A program made the translations under genes and the position numbers. From the NCBI RefSeq assembly GCF_003612015.1, contig NZ_RARB01000004.1, positions 124,001 through 188,000 of the forward strand: a stretch of 64,000 nt of DNA, written 5' to 3'. Below the pieces are notes generated by a model. The model was not told where the DNA came from. It was given only the letters and a program-made list of their open reading frames with translations, and did no database searches. This document shows, in pieces, positions 47,360 to 60,590 of this stretch. Every line of letters starts with the position of its first letter. Within the stretch, counting starts at the first letter, position 1. The DNA comes from Pantoea piersonii. GTDB taxonomy: Bacteria; Pseudomonadota; Gammaproteobacteria; Enterobacterales; Enterobacteriaceae.

Positions 47360-48336
47360 GCCGGGCGATGAGGCATACAATCTGGCTGCTGGCAGCCTGC
47401 GCGCTGCTGGCTTTTTTTGGCGTCACCCGCGGCGCGCTGCCGATTACGGGCGCGCAGCTCTGGCAGTTAATCACCGGTGAGGCGGCGCGCAACGTTCAGC
47501 TGATTGTGCTGGAGTGGCGCCTGCCGCGCGTGACAATGGCGTTGCTGATCGGCGCAGCGCTGGGCGTCAGCGGCGCGATTTTTCAGTCTTTGCTGCGCAA
47601 CCCGCTCGGCAGCCCCGACATACTCGGCTTCAATACCGGCGCCTACAGCGGCGTGCTGGTGGCGCTGGTGCTGTTTCACCAGCACAGCGAAGCGATAACG
47701 CTGGCGGCGCTGCTGGGCGGCGTACTTACCGCAGGCGTGGTCTATCTTTTCGCCTGGCGCAACGGCGTTGAGACCTTCCGGCTGATTATCGTCGGTATCA
47801 GCGTACGTGCGCTGCTGATGGCGCTCAACGGCTGGCTGATTATCAGCGCCTCGCTGGAGGCGGCGCTCAGCGCGGGGCTATGGAGCGCCGGATCGCTCAA
47901 CGGCATCACCTGGGCGAAAACGACGCCGGTGATCGTCGTGCTGCTGGCGGCGCTGCTGATGACCGCGCTAATGGCGCGGCGTATGCGTCTGATGGAGATG
48001 GGCGACGATACCGCCTGCGCGCTGGGCGTGCCGGTGGAGCGCAGTCGGCTGTGGCTGATGCTGCTCGGCGTGGTGCTGACCGCCGCCTCGACCGCGCTGG
48101 CTGGCCCCATTTCGTTCGTCGCGCTGCTGGCACCGCAGATCGCCCGTCGCCTGTGCGGCGGCATCAAAGGCGCGCTGCCGCTGGCGGCGCTGTGCGGCGC
48201 GCTGCTGCTGCTGGCGGCGGACTACGCGGCGCAGCACCTTTTCCTGCCTTATCAGCTGCCGGTCGGCGTGATTACCGTCAGCCTCGGCGGGCTTTATCTG
48301 ATTACACTACTGGTTCGGGAGGCACGACGCCAATGA
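47356..48336 (+). CDS. fepG: Ferric enterobactin permease subunit FepG
   Basis: 326-residue FecCD-family permease partner of FepD. Characteristic segments: EWRLPRVTMALLIGAALGVSGAI, RNPLGSPDILGFNTGAYSG and GPISFVALLAPQIAR. Four-base overlaps (ATGA) with both fepD and fepC show a tightly coupled operon. Confidence 0.96.
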   Translation: MSRAMRHTIWLLAACALLAFFGVTRGALPITGAQLWQLITGEAARNVQLIVLEWRLPRVTMALLIGAALGVSGAIFQSLLRNPLGSPDILGFNTGAYSGVLVALVLFHQHSEAITLAALLGGVLTAGVVYLFAWRNGVETFRLIIVGISVRALLMALNGWLIISASLEAALSAGLWSAGSLNGITWAKTTPVIVVLLAALLMTALMARRMRLMEMGDDTACALGVPVERSRLWLMLLGVVLTAASTALAGPISFVALLAPQIARRLCGGIKGALPLAALCGALLLLAADYAAQHLFLPYQLPVGVITVSLGGLYLITLLVREARRQ

Positions 48337-49157
48337 CAGAGAAGATTGCCCGCCTGCAGGGCGATGCGCTGACGCTGGGCTACGAGAAAAAAATTGTGGC
48401 GGAGGCGCTGTCGGTAACGATTCCGGATGGCGAACTGACGGTGATTATCGGCCCCAACGCCTGCGGCAAATCGACGCTGCTGCGGGCACTGAGCCGCCTG
48501 GCGCCGCCGCTCAAGGGGCAGGTGCTGCTCGACGGCGAGGCGATTTCGCGTTTCTCTACCAAAGAGGTGGCGCGGCGTCTCGGTCTGCTGCCGCAAAGCT
48601 CGCAGGCGCCGTCGGGCATCAGCGTCAGCGAACTGGTGGCGCGCGGCCGCTATCCGCATCAGCCTTTATTTGGTCGCTGGCGCGATGAGGATGAAGCGGC
48701 GGTACAGCAGGCGATGCAGGCGACCGGCGTGGCGGATATCGCTGCGCAGCCGGTGGAGCAGCTCTCCGGCGGGCAGCGTCAGCGCGTCTGGATCGCTATG
48801 GTGCTGGCGCAGCAAACGCCGCTGCTGCTGCTGGACGAACCCACGACCTGGCTCGATATTACCCATCAAATTGAACTGCTGGAGCTGATGCAGGATCTTA
48901 ATCAGCAGCATGGCCGCACGCTGGTGGTGGTGCTGCACGATCTCAATCAGGCGTGTCGCTACGCCACCCACCTGATTGCGATGCGCAGCGGCCAGATTGT
49001 CGCCGAGGGCAAGCCGTCTGAGATTATTACGCCGGAGCTGATTGAGGCGGTGTATGGGCTGCGCTGCATGATCGTGCAGGACCCGGTGGCACACACGCCG
49101 ATGATTGTGCCGCTGGGGCGCGGCGGAAGCGGAAGGACGAATCAAAAACCGCACTAA
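48333..49157 (+). CDS. fepC: Ferric enterobactin ABC transporter ATPase FepC
   Basis: 274-residue ATPase energising FepDG. Walker A GPNACGKSTLL, signature LSGGQRQRVWIAMVLAQ and Walker B LLLLDEPTTWLD are visible, followed by the H-loop VVLHDLNQ. It ends the fepDGC operon; fepE, which follows in E. coli, is absent, and a structured repeat fills the gap to entF. Confidence 0.97.
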   Translation: MTEKIARLQGDALTLGYEKKIVAEALSVTIPDGELTVIIGPNACGKSTLLRALSRLAPPLKGQVLLDGEAISRFSTKEVARRLGLLPQSSQAPSGISVSELVARGRYPHQPLFGRWRDEDEAAVQQAMQATGVADIAAQPVEQLSGGQRQRVWIAMVLAQQTPLLLLDEPTTWLDITHQIELLELMQDLNQQHGRTLVVVLHDLNQACRYATHLIAMRSGQIVAEGKPSEIITPELIEAVYGLRCMIVQDPVAHTPMIVPLGRGGSGRTNQKPH

Positions 49158-49169
49158 ACATGGCAGAGC

Positions 49170-49270
49170 GGGTAGTCTGGTCCGAAGAGCAAAGCGTCCC
49201 GCGGCATGGATGGCGCGGGCCGAGCGGGCATGGATGCCTTGAGCGACTTTGCGATCGGACCAGACTACCC
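49170..49270. repeat. Structured intergenic repeat, copy 2
   Basis: About 101 bp bounded by a perfect 16-bp inverted repeat, GGGTAGTCTGGTCCGA (49170-49185) and TCGGACCAGACTACCC (49255-49270), extended by GCAAAG / CTTTGC. It encloses CCCGCG-...-CGCGGG and GGCA-TGGA-TGCC hairpins. It is strongly similar to the copy at 4297-4400; about 42 of 43 bases agree over the left half from CCGAAGAGC onward. It lies in the convergent gap between fepC and entF, where no ordinary terminator is seen. Confidence 0.88.
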
Positions 49271-49292
49271 GTGACCGCACCTTACTCTGGAA

Positions 49293-53205
<3,913 letters not shown>

Positions 53206-53213
<8 letters not shown>

Positions 53214-53424
53214 GGTCGCTCCGGTTCGCAGTCGGGTGAGCGGGGCGAATATCGCGCCAGTTCGCATTGAGCCAGTTCAGACATTCCGCCTGCGGCCGGG
53301 GGCCGAATACGCTGCGCCAGCCGGCGGGCAGCGCGCGGAAAGCAGGCCAGAGGCTGTATTGCTGATAAGCGTTTATCAGCACGAGACAATCCTGCTGCGG
53401 ATCGTCAAAGGGATTAGGTTGCAT
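53206..53424 (-). CDS. ybdZ: MbtH-like NRPS partner YbdZ
   Basis: 72-residue MbtH-family protein that binds and activates the adenylation domain of EntF. The signature is visible as NAYQQYSLWPAFRALPAGW, with the paired tryptophans, followed by ECLNWLNANWRDIRP. It lies directly ahead of entF, overlapping it by eight bases, and 40 bases after fes. Confidence 0.95.
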
Positions 53425-53464
53425 ATCGGTCTCCTGCCCGCACCAGCCGGGCTAGCCAGGCGAT

Positions 53465-54676
53465 TTAAAGAAGATGTTGCCACATTGCTTTCAGTCCGTT
53501 GAGCAGGCCGCCGCGCCAGCAGAGCGCGTCGTGGCCGCCGTCGACCGGGTGGAAAATGACCTGATGTCCCGCTGCGGAGAGGTCTTGTTTAAGCTGTTGG
53601 TTTGCTTTGAAGATCAGATGCTCGCGACGTCCGGCTTCCAGATAGAAGCGCGACGGCGAAAGACGGTATTCGCCCTGCTGCAGCTGCTGGATCAGCCTGC
53701 CGTTGGCCTGGCCGCGCTCCGGCCACCAGAACGAGCCGGAAAGGCTGATGGCGCCGCCGAAATGGTGTGGCCAGTTAAGCGCCGCCCAGACGGAGGAGAG
53801 CCCGCCAAAACTCTGCCCGCTCACCAGCGTCTCGGCGGCGCTGGCGCGATGCGGTGCCCAACCCTGCAGCTGCGGCAGCAGCTCTTCCTGCAGGGCCAGC
53901 CAGAAATCGGCGTTGCAGGTCAGTTCGCGGCTGCGATGTTCGCGATCGATGATATCGACCATGACATAGACCGCCGGCGGCAGTTCGCCCGCGTCGGTAA
54001 GCTGTTGTAATGGCCAGGCGATCGGCATGCTGTTGGCCCAGAACTGACCGTCCAGCAGCAGCGCCAGCGGACGCGCGCTCGGCTGTGCGTCGCCGGTAGC
54101 GTAAACCCACACCGAACGACGATTGCCGAGGCGCGCGCTCTGCCAGATATGGTGCTGCAGCGGCAGCACAGGCGCGCAGCCGCTGTCGACCGCCTGCCAG
54201 ACACGCTGATCGGGTGCCTCAGGGAGATGCAGCGGCGACACGCGCATGCCGCGTCCGCCCGCCCAGCCGCGCAGCGGGTTTAGCGGATCGTTCTGCGCGG
54301 TGGGAAATTTTTTGCTCCACCAGGCGCGCAGAGTCTGCATATCTGGTTCGCCCGCAAATGAGGCGGGATCGCTGTCGGGCATCAGGCAGTAGCTGCCGCG
54401 CCAGCTGGCAGGCAGCTGCGTGCGCCAGAACCAGACGTCGGTGCCTGCAATGCGGCTGAGCGAGCGGGGCGCGGCGCGCTGATGATGGTCAGTGACGCCG
54501 GTTATATTGATCCAGACACGGCGGATGGGAGAGGTGGCTTCGTTCCCCTGCGGATCGCGCCAGAAAAAGGTCACGCCGCATTCGCCGTTACCGACCAGTT
54601 CAATTAAAGGAAGCCCCTGCTGCTTTAAGGTATGCCACCAGGATTCACTGCCGGTTTCGTTGGTTAACCATGTCAT
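53465..54676 (-). CDS. fes: Enterochelin esterase Fes
   Basis: 403-residue cytoplasmic esterase that cleaves ferric enterobactin to release iron. The N-terminal domain binds the siderophore; the C-terminal alpha/beta hydrolase has the nucleophile in VSGQSFGGLSSVWAAL and the terminal histidine in VDGGHDALCW. The start at 54676 (MTWLTNETGSESWW) fits the family; the frame continues to 54760, into the Fur box, and is rejected. First gene of fes-ybdZ-entF. Confidence 0.96.
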   Translation of the reverse strand: MTWLTNETGSESWWHTLKQQGLPLIELVGNGECGVTFFWRDPQGNEATSPIRRVWINITGVTDHHQRAAPRSLSRIAGTDVWFWRTQLPASWRGSYCLMPDSDPASFAGEPDMQTLRAWWSKKFPTAQNDPLNPLRGWAGGRGMRVSPLHLPEAPDQRVWQAVDSGCAPVLPLQHHIWQSARLGNRRSVWVYATGDAQPSARPLALLLDGQFWANSMPIAWPLQQLTDAGELPPAVYVMVDIIDREHRSRELTCNADFWLALQEELLPQLQGWAPHRASAAETLVSGQSFGGLSSVWAALNWPHHFGGAISLSGSFWWPERGQANGRLIQQLQQGEYRLSPSRFYLEAGRREHLIFKANQQLKQDLSAAGHQVIFHPVDGGHDALCWRGGLLNGLKAMWQHLL

Positions 54677-54739
54677 AAATAGAGTATTTACTGGGCCTGA
54701 TGCGCGCAAAGTTTCACAGATGTTATGAAGAATACTATT

Positions 54740-54758
54740 GATAATTATTTGCATTTGC
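54740..54758. promoter_or_regulatory. Fur box between fes and fepA
   Basis: GATAATTATTTGCATTTGC matches 13 of 19 positions of the Fur consensus. It lies 63 bp from the fes start. A short hairpin CGCTCC / GGAGCG (54773-54791) follows on the fepA side, which has a leader of roughly 190 bases. Confidence 0.75.
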
Positions 54759-54950
54759 AATAGGGTGTTTCCCGCTCCGATATCAGGAGCGCGCGCGTTC
54801 CGCCAGCCTCATCAGCCTGTGTTGTCAGACGGATGTTCCGCGATGGAAAGCCTGGGTGCGGCTGGAATGCTTGCTTGCAAGGAAAGACTCTTTCACCGGC
54901 GCGCCCGCAGGAGACGAACAGGTTTCCGCTGGCAATCCAGGAACATAAAA

Positions 54951-57185
54951 ATGCGTAAATTATTCCGTTTGTCCTTAGCCATTTTGATTGAACTCGGCCT
55001 GACTGCCACCAGCGTACAGGCTGCAGACAGCAGCAGCACTTCTGCCTCCAGCAGCGGCGACACGCTGGTGGTCAGCGCGGCGCAGCAGAACCTGCAGGCA
55101 CCGGGCGTTTCGACTATCACCGCCGACGAGATTAAAAAGCGCCCGCCTGCGCGCGACGTGTCGGAAATTATTCGCACCATGCCGGGCGTCAACCTGACCG
55201 GCAACTCCACCAGCGGCCAGCGCGGCAACAACCGCCAGATCGATATTCGCGGCATGGGGCCGGAAAATACCCTGATTCTGGTAGACGGCATGCCGATCTC
55301 CAGCCGCAACTCGGTGCGGCTGGGCTGGCGCGGCGAACGTGACACGCGCGGCGATACCAACTGGGTGCCGCCGGAGATGATCGAACGCATCGACGTTATT
55401 CGCGGGCCGGCGGCGGTGCGCTACGGCAACGGCGCGGCGGGTGGCGTAGTGAATATCATCACCAAAAAAAATGAGGACCAGCAGTGGCATGGTTCCTGGA
55501 ACGCTTACTACAACGTGCCTGAGCATAAAGAAGAGGGCGCAACGCGGCGCACTAACTTCAGTCTGGAAGGGCCGCTGGGCGATGACGTCAGCTTCCGTCT
55601 CTACGGCAATCTGGCGAAAACCCAGGCGGACGCTTACAACATCAACGAAGGACATGCAGCGGAACGTACCGGAACCTATGCCGGAAGCTACCCGGCAGGC
55701 CGCGAAGGGGTGATCAATAAAGACATTAACGCCATGCTGCGCTGGGCGTTTGCGCCGATGCAGGCGCTGGAGTTTCAGGCGGGCTACAGCCGCCAGGGCA
55801 ATCTCTACTCCGGCGACACCCAGAACACCAATACCAGCGATCTGGTGAAGAGCCTCTATGGCAAAGAGACCAACCGGCTCTACCGCCAGAACTTTGCGGT
55901 GAAATGGTCCGGCGCCTGGGATAACGGCATCAGCACCAACAGCTACGCGCGCTATGAAAACACGCGCAACTCACGCATTAACGAAGGGCTGGCCGGCGGC
56001 ACCGAAGGCATCTTCTCTAATAGCGGCTTCAATACGATTGAGCTGAACGATGTGCTGCTGCATAGCGAAATCAGCGTGCCGTTCGAGCTGCTGGTGAATC
56101 AGACCGCCACCCTCGGCGTCGAGTGGAACCAGCAGCGTATGAAAGATCCCTCATCTACCACTCAGGCCGCCTCTGACGGCGCGGTGCCGGGCATCTCCAG
56201 CAGCGGGCGCAGCCCCTATTCGCAGGCGGAGATCTTCTCGATGTTCGCCGAAGACAATCTGGAGCTGACCGACAGCACCATGCTGACGCCCAGCCTGCGC
56301 TTCGATCACCACTCTATCGTCGGCGATAACTGGAGCCCGTCGCTTAACCTGTCCCAGGGCCTGGGAGATGACTTTACGCTGAAGATGGGCATCGGCCGCG
56401 CCTATAAAGCGCCGAGTCTCTACCAGACCAACCCGAACTATCTGCTCTACAGCAAAGGCCAGGGCTGCGCCGCCAGCACCGGCTCCTGCTATTTACAGGG
56501 CAACAGCGACTTGAAAGCGGAAAACAGCATCAACAAAGAGATTGGGCTGGAGTGGAAGCATGAAGGTTATCAGGCGGGGCTGACCTGGTTCCGCAACGAC
56601 TACCGCAACAAGATTGAGGCGGGCTATGCGCCGTCCGGCAAAGCCTCTAACGGCACCACTGACATCTATAAGTGGGAGAACGTGCCGAAAGCGGTGGTAG
56701 AGGGGCTGGAGGGAACGGTGAACGTTCCTGTGACTGACAGTATCGCGTGGAATAACAACTTCACGTACATGCTGCAGAGCAAGAATAAAGAGACCGGCGA
56801 TCGCCTGTCGATTATTCCTGAATACACGCTGAATTCTACGCTGAGCTGGCAGGCGACGCAGGATCTGTCGCTGCAAACCACCTTCACCTGGTACGGCAAA
56901 CAGGTGCCGAAAAAGTATGACTACAAAGGTAATGCCGTGACCGGCAGTGCGACGAAGCAGGTAAGTCCTTACTCCATCATCGGGCTAAGCGGCACCTATG
57001 ACGTAAATAAATACGCCAGCGTAACGGTCGGCGTCGACAACCTGTTTGACAAGCGTCACTACCGCCAGGGCAACGCGCAGACCACCGGCAATGCCACGAC
57101 GGGCGCTTATCTCTATGGCGCAGGCGCGAATACCTACAATGAATCAGGCCGTACTTATTATGTCAGCCTGAATACCCATTTCTAA
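54951..57185 (+). CDS. fepA: Ferric enterobactin outer membrane receptor FepA
   Basis: 744-residue TonB-dependent receptor. A signal peptide (MRKLFRLSLAILIELGLTA, cleavage near VQA) is followed by a Ser-rich N-terminus and the TonB box DTLVV, the plug domain (RTMPGVNLTGNSTSGQRGNN, RGPAAVRYGNGAAGGVVNI) and a 22-stranded barrel ending in YYVSLNTHF with the terminal phenylalanine. The start at 54951 has AGGAA upstream; the frame opens at 54738 but the extra residues are unrelated. It ends exactly next to basS, and entD, its E. coli neighbour, is absent. Confidence 0.97.
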   Translation: MRKLFRLSLAILIELGLTATSVQAADSSSTSASSSGDTLVVSAAQQNLQAPGVSTITADEIKKRPPARDVSEIIRTMPGVNLTGNSTSGQRGNNRQIDIRGMGPENTLILVDGMPISSRNSVRLGWRGERDTRGDTNWVPPEMIERIDVIRGPAAVRYGNGAAGGVVNIITKKNEDQQWHGSWNAYYNVPEHKEEGATRRTNFSLEGPLGDDVSFRLYGNLAKTQADAYNINEGHAAERTGTYAGSYPAGREGVINKDINAMLRWAFAPMQALEFQAGYSRQGNLYSGDTQNTNTSDLVKSLYGKETNRLYRQNFAVKWSGAWDNGISTNSYARYENTRNSRINEGLAGGTEGIFSNSGFNTIELNDVLLHSEISVPFELLVNQTATLGVEWNQQRMKDPSSTTQAASDGAVPGISSSGRSPYSQAEIFSMFAEDNLELTDSTMLTPSLRFDHHSIVGDNWSPSLNLSQGLGDDFTLKMGIGRAYKAPSLYQTNPNYLLYSKGQGCAASTGSCYLQGNSDLKAENSINKEIGLEWKHEGYQAGLTWFRNDYRNKIEAGYAPSGKASNGTTDIYKWENVPKAVVEGLEGTVNVPVTDSIAWNNNFTYMLQSKNKETGDRLSIIPEYTLNSTLSWQATQDLSLQTTFTWYGKQVPKKYDYKGNAVTGSATKQVSPYSIIGLSGTYDVNKYASVTVGVDNLFDKRHYRQGNAQTTGNATTGAYLYGAGANTYNESGRTYYVSLNTHF

Positions 57186-58244
57186 TCAGTTAAGACGCAG
57201 CGGCAGTACGCAGCGGGCAATCAGCCCGCTGCGATCGCTGCGATTGATTAACTTCAGCTCGCCGTAGTGCATCTGCAAGATGCGTAGGACAATATTCAGC
57301 CCCAGACCGCTGCCGCCGTAGCGCTGATCGCGACGGCGAAACGCTTTAGTCAACTCTTCCGCCGCCTCGGGATCGATGCCCGGCCCCTCATCAATAACGC
57401 TGAGAATAATGTGGCTGTCGCTCTCTTCCAGGGTTATTGCAATCTGGCTGCCCGCCGGGCTGTAGCGCGACGCGTTTTCCAGCAGGTTGCGCAGCAGCAG
57501 ACGCAGCAGTACCGGCTCGCCCTGGCTTTGCGCTACCGCTTTTTCCGGCCAGGTAAGCTGCTGCTGGCGCTGTTCCACCAGCTCCCGCATCTCCGGCTGC
57601 AGCGGATGCAGTATTTCGGTCAGCCAGTGAACAGGCTGCGCGAGTCCGCTGGCCAGCGCCTGGCTGGCGCGCGCCAGCATCAGCAGCTGTTCAACGGTAT
57701 GCATCAGTTGATCGATGCGCGCCACCAGCATCTCGCTGTGCGGCACGCCCTGCTGCTGCAACAGCTCAAGGTGCAGGCGCAGCCCGGCGAGCGGCGTGCG
57801 CAGCTCATGGGCTGCGTCTGCCGTAAACAGACGTTCCTGCTGTAGCGTATGGTCAAGGCGCGCCAGCAGCTGATTAATCGCGCCGGTAACCGAGACGATC
57901 TCTTCCATATCGGACTGAATGTCGAGCGGCGTGAGATTATCGGCGGAGCGCTGCGCCAGGCTGGTCTGCAGCGCGCGTAGCGGACGCACGATCCAGCTAA
58001 TCGCCCAGAATGAGAGCACCAGCGTCAGGCCCACCATCACCACAGAGGGCAGCAGCAGCGAGGCGATCGCTTCGCGGATCTCATTTTCGACGCGATCGTT
58101 GCGCGCCTTGGCGGAGAGGGTTTCGTTAACAAGAAAGCCGATCTGTTCACGGCTCTCATGCCACAGCCAGAACGCGCTCATGATCTGGCAGGTCAGCAGA
58201 ATCAGCGCCAGCATAATCAGTAAGCGCTGACGCATACTGTTCAT
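57186..58244 (-). CDS. basS: Sensor histidine kinase BasS/PmrB
   Basis: 352-residue sensor kinase related to E. coli BasS (PmrB), which responds to Fe3+ and mild acid and controls lipid A modification. TM1 (about 8-27), a short periplasmic loop with two ExxE motifs (30-33 in WHESREQ and 55-58 in EIRE), TM2 (about 64-84), HAMP, HisKA with His146 (TADAAHELRTP) and HATPase (LLRNLLENASRYSP, DEGPGID, GGSGLGLNIV). ExxE motifs are the reported Fe3+ ligands of PmrB. It overlaps basR by four bases. Confidence 0.92.
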   Translation of the reverse strand: MNSMRQRLLIMLALILLTCQIMSAFWLWHESREQIGFLVNETLSAKARNDRVENEIREAIASLLLPSVVMVGLTLVLSFWAISWIVRPLRALQTSLAQRSADNLTPLDIQSDMEEIVSVTGAINQLLARLDHTLQQERLFTADAAHELRTPLAGLRLHLELLQQQGVPHSEMLVARIDQLMHTVEQLLMLARASQALASGLAQPVHWLTEILHPLQPEMRELVEQRQQQLTWPEKAVAQSQGEPVLLRLLLRNLLENASRYSPAGSQIAITLEESDSHIILSVIDEGPGIDPEAAEELTKAFRRRDQRYGGSGLGLNIVLRILQMHYGELKLINRSDRSGLIARCVLPLRLN

Positions 58245-58903
58245 TCGCGGTTCTCCAGACGATAGCCGACGCCGCGTACGGTTTTAATCCGGTCCTTGCC
58301 CAGCTTGCGGCGCAGATTATGAATATGCACTTCCAGGGTATTAGAGCCGGTATCATCCTGCCAGCTGTAGAGATCCTGCTGCAGCGTTTCGCGGTGCACA
58401 TTTTGTCCGATGCGCATCAGCAGACGCGTCAGCAGCGCGAACTCCTTGGGCGTGACGTCAAGCGGCTGGTTCTCCAGCAATACCTGCTGCGAAGAGAGGT
58501 TGAGCGTCAGATCGCCCTGGCGCAGCATGTTATCGCTGTGGCCCTGATAGCGACGGATCAGCGCGCGCACGCGCGCCTGCAGCTCCGCCAGCGCCAGCGG
58601 CTTAATCAGATAGTCGTCGGCACCGGCGTCGAGTCCTTCCACGCGATCCTGGAGCGCATCGCGCGCGGTCAGGATCAGTACCGGTAGATCGACGCCGGAT
58701 CGCCGCCACTGACGCAGCAGATCGCCGCCGTCGCGATCCGGCAGGCCGAGATCCAGCACGATCAAGCTGTACTGCGCGCTGTGCAGCAACGCATCCGCCT
58801 CGGCGGCGCTGGCGGCGCAGTCAACGGCGTAACCCTGGCTGCTCAGGGCCTGAGTCAGGCCCGCCTGCAGCAGTACATCGTCCTCAACGATCAATATTTT
58901 CAT
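58241..58903 (-). CDS. basR: Response regulator BasR/PmrA
   Basis: 220-residue OmpR-family regulator. The receiver has EDD near the N-terminus, the phosphoacceptor Asp51 in IVLDLGLPDRDG and Lys in LIKPLALAEL. The winged-helix domain shows LTPKE-like DVTPKEFALL and NTLEVHIHNLRRKLG. It is four bases downstream of dacB's stop and overlaps basS (ATGA), so dacB-basR-basS looks like one unit. eptA (pmrC), its neighbour in many enterobacteria, is not here. Confidence 0.93.
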   Translation of the reverse strand: MKILIVEDDVLLQAGLTQALSSQGYAVDCAASAAEADALLHSAQYSLIVLDLGLPDRDGGDLLRQWRRSGVDLPVLILTARDALQDRVEGLDAGADDYLIKPLALAELQARVRALIRRYQGHSDNMLRQGDLTLNLSSQQVLLENQPLDVTPKEFALLTRLLMRIGQNVHRETLQQDLYSWQDDTGSNTLEVHIHNLRRKLGKDRIKTVRGVGYRLENRE

Positions 58904-58906
58904 GCG

Positions 58907-60340
58907 CTAATTGTTCTGATAGATATCCCGATAGAGTCGGCTCTCAAAGCGTACCAGCGGAACGCGCCGCGTGCGTTGATCCTGCGGCGGTACGGCATAG
59001 CCTGACAGGTATTGCACAAAGGCGACGCGCGCGCCGCTGGCGGTGGTAATAAAGCCCGCCAGATTATAGACGCCCTGCAGCGAGCCGGTTTTAGCTGAAA
59101 CTTTGCCATCGACGCCCGCCTCGTGCAGACCGCCGCGATATTGCAGCGTGCCGTCATGGCCCGCCAGCGGCAGCATGGAGATGTAATCCAGCGTCGCGTC
59201 GTTCTTCGCAATGTACTGCAGCACCTGCATCATGGTATCCGGCGCGATAAGATCGTGGCGCGACAGCCCCGATCCATCAACCTGGATACTGTTGCCTAAA
59301 TCAATGTTGGCTTTCTCGCGCAGGATGCGGCGAACAGCGTCCGAACCCGCGCGGAAGGTGCCAGGCACGTTGAAATAGTGATGGCCGATGGTGCGGAATA
59401 CCGTATCGGCAATCATGTTGTCCGATTTTTTCAGCATAGTATGCAACAGCGAATGCAGCGGCGCCGACTGGGTCGAGGCCAGCACGGTGCCCGGCGAAGT
59501 GACCTGCGTCTGGCGCACCAGATGGCCGCTGTAATCGATATCGGCCTGACGCAGCTCCTGTTTCAGGATCTCGCCGGCCCAGGCGGCGTCGTCCTGTACG
59601 GCGAACGCCAGCGGCAGCGGCTCCGCGCGGTGGCGCATACAGCCGGTCAGCGTATAGCGGTTAAGTTCGCCCGGCACTACGTCGAGTTCGCAATATTGCC
59701 CTTCGCCACTGTTGCGGCCAATCGTACGCACCTGACTGAACATATGAGCGGGATAGTAAGAGGCGATGCGCACAAAGGCGGTTTCACCCGGGGCACTGGC
59801 GCTATAGAGCGAGACGGAGAAACAGTTTTTATCCACAATCGCCGCGCCCGGCGGCGCGCTGAAGCACTGCGTCAGATCGTTCCACGGCCAGCCCGGCGCC
59901 ATGTCATGACTGGCGAACACCGAGGTGTCGATCACCAGGTTGCCTTTGATATGGGTCACGCCCTGCTTCTTTAGCGCGGCGACCATATTGCGCAGATCCT
60001 GACGGCCCAGCGTAGGATCGCCGGCAAAGCGCGCGACCAGATCGCCGTTTAGCGTGCCGTCGCTGATGGCGCCTTTGGTTTCCAGCGTGGTCTGAAAGCG
60101 GTAGTCGCCGCCCAGCTCCAGCAGCGCCGCCAGCGCGGTAATCACCTTCATGGTACTGGCGGGCAACGCCATCTGTTTGCCGTGATAATCGATTATCGGG
60201 GCGCTGGCGCCCACTTTCTGCACCATCAGCGCCAGATTGGTGCCATCAGGCAAATACTGCATGTATTCATCTACGGGCGCTGCTTGTGCCTGCAGCATAA
60301 ACGCACAGGTTAGTCCGGTAACAAGTCGTGAAAATCGCAT
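58907..60340 (-). CDS. dacB: D-alanyl-D-alanine carboxypeptidase/endopeptidase PBP4
   Basis: 477-residue periplasmic class C penicillin-binding protein acting as DD-carboxypeptidase and endopeptidase. A signal peptide ends at QAQA (residue 20). The active-site motifs are Ser62-x-x-Lys65 (ASTMK), SDN (KKSDNM) and KTG (SAKTGS). The size and serine number equal E. coli DacB. The start at 60340 opens on the signal peptide; the frame continues to 60442. It is divergent from greA. Confidence 0.96.
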   Translation of the reverse strand: MRFSRLVTGLTCAFMLQAQAAPVDEYMQYLPDGTNLALMVQKVGASAPIIDYHGKQMALPASTMKVITALAALLELGGDYRFQTTLETKGAISDGTLNGDLVARFAGDPTLGRQDLRNMVAALKKQGVTHIKGNLVIDTSVFASHDMAPGWPWNDLTQCFSAPPGAAIVDKNCFSVSLYSASAPGETAFVRIASYYPAHMFSQVRTIGRNSGEGQYCELDVVPGELNRYTLTGCMRHRAEPLPLAFAVQDDAAWAGEILKQELRQADIDYSGHLVRQTQVTSPGTVLASTQSAPLHSLLHTMLKKSDNMIADTVFRTIGHHYFNVPGTFRAGSDAVRRILREKANIDLGNSIQVDGSGLSRHDLIAPDTMMQVLQYIAKNDATLDYISMLPLAGHDGTLQYRGGLHEAGVDGKVSAKTGSLQGVYNLAGFITTASGARVAFVQYLSGYAVPPQDQRTRRVPLVRFESRLYRDIYQNN

Positions 60341-60590
60341 AATCTCGCGGTAACTGGCAGGTGAAGCCGTCAATACTACGTCCCGCAGTGGTGCAAAGTA
60401 AACGATGACCAGCAGGGAACTCTGGGTTAAAATACGTATCAAAATGCAAAACCACTTTCTGGCCTGGAACCTTTTCCGGGTCAGGATTCTTTTATTTGCA
60501 AAACGAGGGTCAGGCCCTGCAGAACCGGTTTTTCTGTGGACACTGGTCAGGATGACGCCGTTAAAACAGGAAAGAGAGCGAGGAGCTTAA

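Noticed and set aside
60442-60590. Possible GraL-type sRNA in the greA leader.
   Set aside because: E. coli makes GraL from its greA leader, but here I find no clear hairpin with a T run that would end such a transcript, only a short AGGG/CCCT stem.
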